NCBI GenBank assembly: GCA_009827225.1
Contig: WUAI01000003.1
Span: 78,399 to 142,398 of the forward strand
Direction: 5' to 3'
Source: Flavobacteriaceae bacterium
GTDB lineage: Bacteria; Bacteroidota; Bacteroidia; Flavobacteriales; Flavobacteriaceae
DNA length: 64,000 bases
Every line of letters begins with the position of its first letter. Position 1 is the first letter of the stretch. The translations under genes were made by a program, and so were the position numbers. The notes under the pieces were generated by a model. That model made no database searches. It saw only the letters and a list, made by a program, of their open reading frames with translations, and had not been told where the DNA came from. Positions 61,272 through 64,000 of this stretch are shown piece by piece.

Positions 61272-61472
61272 CTATTTTACTTCAAAAGTAATTTTAACAT
61301 TTACACGGTATTCAGTTATGTCATCACCGTTTACAACGGCACTTTGCTCATTTATATAAACCGATTTGATTTGCTTTATACTCTTCGCCGCATGTTTTAC
61401 AGCGTTCTTAGTGGCATCTTCCCAACTTTTCTCGGAATTGGCTAATACTTCAATAACTTTTAAAACTCCCAT
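61272..61472 (-). CDS. Dodecin family protein
   Basis: 66 aa; MGVLKVIEVLANSEKSWEDATKNAVKHAAKSIKQIKSVYINEQSAVV. Confidence 0.93.
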   Translation of the reverse strand: MGVLKVIEVLANSEKSWEDATKNAVKHAAKSIKQIKSVYINEQSAVVNGDDITEYRVNVKITFEVK

Positions 61473-61519
61473 ACGTATCCATTTAGATTAAAAGTAAAAG
61501 ATACGAAGAATAAGGGGAT

Positions 61520-62440
61520 TTAACCGTTTACAGCTTCCACGGTCGTAACCTGACCGTTCATCATTTCACGCAGCATGTTTTCAATACCATTTTTAAGAGT
61601 TACGGTAGAAGAAGGACATCCACTACAGGCTCCCTGTAAGATAACTCGTACAGTTTTGGTGGATTCGTTGAAGGAATCAAAGGCAATATGTCCACCATCT
61701 CCGGCAACCGCAGGTTTTACATATTCGTCCAGTATCGAAATGATCTCTTTTTCAATATCGGTATGCGGCTTTCTTTCGGTAACTGTTTTTTCCGTTTTTC
61801 CTGAAACATCACCTCCTTCTTGTAAGGCGGCATCATCCAGGATGGTCTTTCCCGCTTCGATATAGCCACGGATGAACTCCCTGAGCTCCATGGTGATTTC
61901 CTGCCATTCTGCGATATTGTATTTCGCTACCGACACATAATTGGCGCTGATGAACACTTCTTTTACGAAGGGAAAACCGAATAATTCTTTGGCTAGAGGA
62001 GCGTACATAGTATCGTCGATTGACTTGAATTCAAAAATTCCGTCAACCAAGGGTTTGTTGGCGACAAACTTCATCACAGTAGGGTTCGGAGTGCTCTCGG
62101 CATAAACCGTGACAGGTACTTTTTTGGGTGCTTCTTGCTCAATGATAACCTGCTGGCCACTTTTAAGGTATTCTTGGATCGCTAAAGCTACTTCATCCTG
62201 CACATCTTCCCATTCAACAATATTGAATTTTTCAATGGCCACGAAGTTCTGTGAAATGTAGACCGTCTTTACAAAAGGAAGATAAAATAGTTGTTGGGCG
62301 AGAGGACTTGGTTTTGCCTCATCAATATTATTAAATTCATAGCTTCTTGCCTGGGTCAGGAAAGAATCGGCAATAAATTTTACAATATTACCGTTTTTAG
62401 TGGGTTGAATCGAAATGTTAAAATCGGCCATAGCTTGCAT
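61520..62440 (-). CDS. NifU/Nfu-type Fe-S scaffold with two N-terminal Nfu_N-like domains
   Basis: C-terminal GDGGHIAFDSF...CSGCPSSTVTLKNGIENML; two similar N-terminal repeats. Confidence 0.93.
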   Translation of the reverse strand: MQAMADFNISIQPTKNGNIVKFIADSFLTQARSYEFNNIDEAKPSPLAQQLFYLPFVKTVYISQNFVAIEKFNIVEWEDVQDEVALAIQEYLKSGQQVIIEQEAPKKVPVTVYAESTPNPTVMKFVANKPLVDGIFEFKSIDDTMYAPLAKELFGFPFVKEVFISANYVSVAKYNIAEWQEITMELREFIRGYIEAGKTILDDAALQEGGDVSGKTEKTVTERKPHTDIEKEIISILDEYVKPAVAGDGGHIAFDSFNESTKTVRVILQGACSGCPSSTVTLKNGIENMLREMMNGQVTTVEAVNG

Positions 62441-62505
62441 TTTTTTGCAAAATTATGAAAGAAAACCAATGTATTCAATATATTTGGCAAGATAATAACC
62501 TATTT

Positions 62506-64000
62506 ATGAAGAAACTTTTACTCCCTCTTGTGGTATTGGTTTCATTTATTGGTAGCGCCCAAATCACCGTAGATGAAACACTCACGACTGAGCAGCTAGT
62601 TCGGGATATTTTGATCACCGGAACCTGCGCCCAGACCGGAAATTATCTTCAAAGTACTGGAACCAACTTTGGTGACGTTAATGGAATTGGTGCCTTCGAC
62701 CGAAATGGCTCCGATTTTCCCTTTAATGCAGGAGTAGTATTAACTTCAGGGAGTGTATCCGATGTCCCCGGCCCAAATACCAATTTGATGAGCGATGGAG
62801 GTTTTGGATGGCCTGGAGATGCCGATTTGGAGGCGAATACAACCGCAACCAATACGAACAACGCATCCTGGATTCAATTTGACTTTACTCCCTTCGTTCC
62901 TCAGATTAGCTTTGATTTCATCATGGCCTCCGAAGAATACAATCAAAACTTCGAATGTACCTTCTCGGATGCCTTTGCTTTCATACTGGAAGATCAGGTA
63001 ACAGGATTGGTGCAGAATCTTGCAGTTCTCCCGGGTACTACGACCCCGATCGAAGTAACTAACATACGAGAAGAGGTAGTAGGACAGTGTGCTGCGGTGA
63101 ATCCACAATACTTTGACAAATACAACTTCGAACCCTTTAATCCTGCTGCGGCTGCGGCGATAAACCTTAATGGACAAACCGTTGAATTAACAGCAATGGG
63201 GGATGTGATTGTAGGGAATCCATATACAATCAAACTGGTAGTAGCAGATGAAACCGATACCGCTTTCGATATCGCTGTTTTTCTGGAAGCCGGTTCCTTT
63301 GATATTGGAAGTGTTGATCTTGGAATTGATCTCACCGAACCTAACGGAAATGCGCGTTGTGATGGAACTCCTTACGAGATTATTCCGAACATCGACGTGC
63401 CGGCGGGAACCACTTTCGAGTGGCAGTTTGAAAACCCGCTTGGCTCTGGTACGTTTGTACCTTTTGTTCCTGCTGAAACCGGGCCTACCTTAATAGTAAG
63501 CACCACGGGAAGATATAGACTTATTGTTGACTTTGCCGGAGTTTGTACTTCGGAAGGTGAAGTATTTATCGAATTTGTTCCACAATTTACACTTCCACCT
63601 CCACCGGACCCACTAGTGGTTTGTGATGTGGATAATGATGGTTTTGCTGAATTTGACCTTACCCAGGCAGATGCAGATATAACAGGAGGCGATCCAAACT
63701 TGGTAGTGAGTTATCATGGTACCTTCCTCGATGCCGACAATAATGTCCTTCCATTAGCAAGCCCCTATGCCAACGACGATATCTATATCGATTCCGTTTG
63801 GGCGAGGGTTCAAAGTACTACAAGCTCCTGTTATCAGGTAGTTCAATTGTTCTTGCAGGTAAGAGATTCCCCTGTGGCGACAATACCGGCAGGCCCATTA
63901 AGAGTTTGTGACGATAATAACGATGGATTCCAATTTTTCGACCTTACGGTAGTAGCCCCTGAGGTTTTGGGAAGTTTGAGTGCCACGGAGTATGATTTAT
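62506..64000 (+). CDS. Choice-of-anchor L domain-containing secreted protein, truncated by window end
   Basis: MKKLLLPLVVLVSFIGSAQITVDETLTTEQLVRDILITGTCAQTGNY...FDFIMASEEYNQNF; open to window end, absent from ORF track because no stop. Confidence 0.88.
   Translation, partial: MKKLLLPLVVLVSFIGSAQITVDETLTTEQLVRDILITGTCAQTGNYLQSTGTNFGDVNGIGAFDRNGSDFPFNAGVVLTSGSVSDVPGPNTNLMSDGGFGWPGDADLEANTTATNTNNASWIQFDFTPFVPQISFDFIMASEEYNQNFECTFSDAFAFILEDQVTGLVQNLAVLPGTTTPIEVTNIREEVVGQCAAVNPQYFDKYNFEPFNPAAAAAINLNGQTVELTAMGDVIVGNPYTIKLVVADETDTAFDIAVFLEAGSFDIGSVDLGIDLTEPNGNARCDGTPYEIIPNIDVPAGTTFEWQFENPLGSGTFVPFVPAETGPTLIVSTTGRYRLIVDFAGVCTSEGEVFIEFVPQFTLPPPPDPLVVCDVDNDGFAEFDLTQADADITGGDPNLVVSYHGTFLDADNNVLPLASPYANDDIYIDSVWARVQSTTSSCYQVVQLFLQVRDSPVATIPAGPLRVCDDNNDGFQFFDLTVVAPEVLGSLSATEYDL

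Overview
The window looks like a chromosomal segment from a marine-type flavobacterium (Bacteroidota). Supporting evidence: Alternative Complex III genes, SprA and RemB gliding/T9SS genes, TAnnTTTG promoter motifs, and a choice-of-anchor L protein. Most of it is core genome: rimP-nusA-infB; actABCDEF-coxBA (Alternative Complex III plus cytochrome oxidase); a MATE transporter; ruvB; a P450; queG; maeB; ruvA; sprA; gcvH; a vanZ-like gene; two TonB genes; remB; ctaB with oxidase subunits III/IV and SCO/DUF420 genes; a MacB-like ABC/HlyD/TolC export locus; tsaB; a DUF255 lipoprotein; dodecin; and an Nfu-type protein. The first ~2.4 kb is AT-rich and accessory (a membrane protein and an AbiH-family protein), followed by a visibly more GC-rich katG. 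I saw no CRISPR array, tRNA, rRNA or transposase. The most interesting unexplained signals are non-coding. (1) Two tandem, architecturally matching short RNA units lie between the MATE gene and ruvB; each has a promoter-like motif, a hairpin with a GGGGA loop, and an intrinsic terminator. (2) A nested inverted-repeat structure with a minus-strand promoter lies in the katG/usp convergent gap. (3) A perfect intrinsic terminator sits in the short leader of the rimP-nusA-infB operon. At protein level the notable items are an HhH domain fused to ActC, a Cys-less SCO paralogue next to a canonical SCO, a TonB-C-like domain on RemB, and tandem Nfu N-domains. All calls come from reading the sequence; no database search was run.
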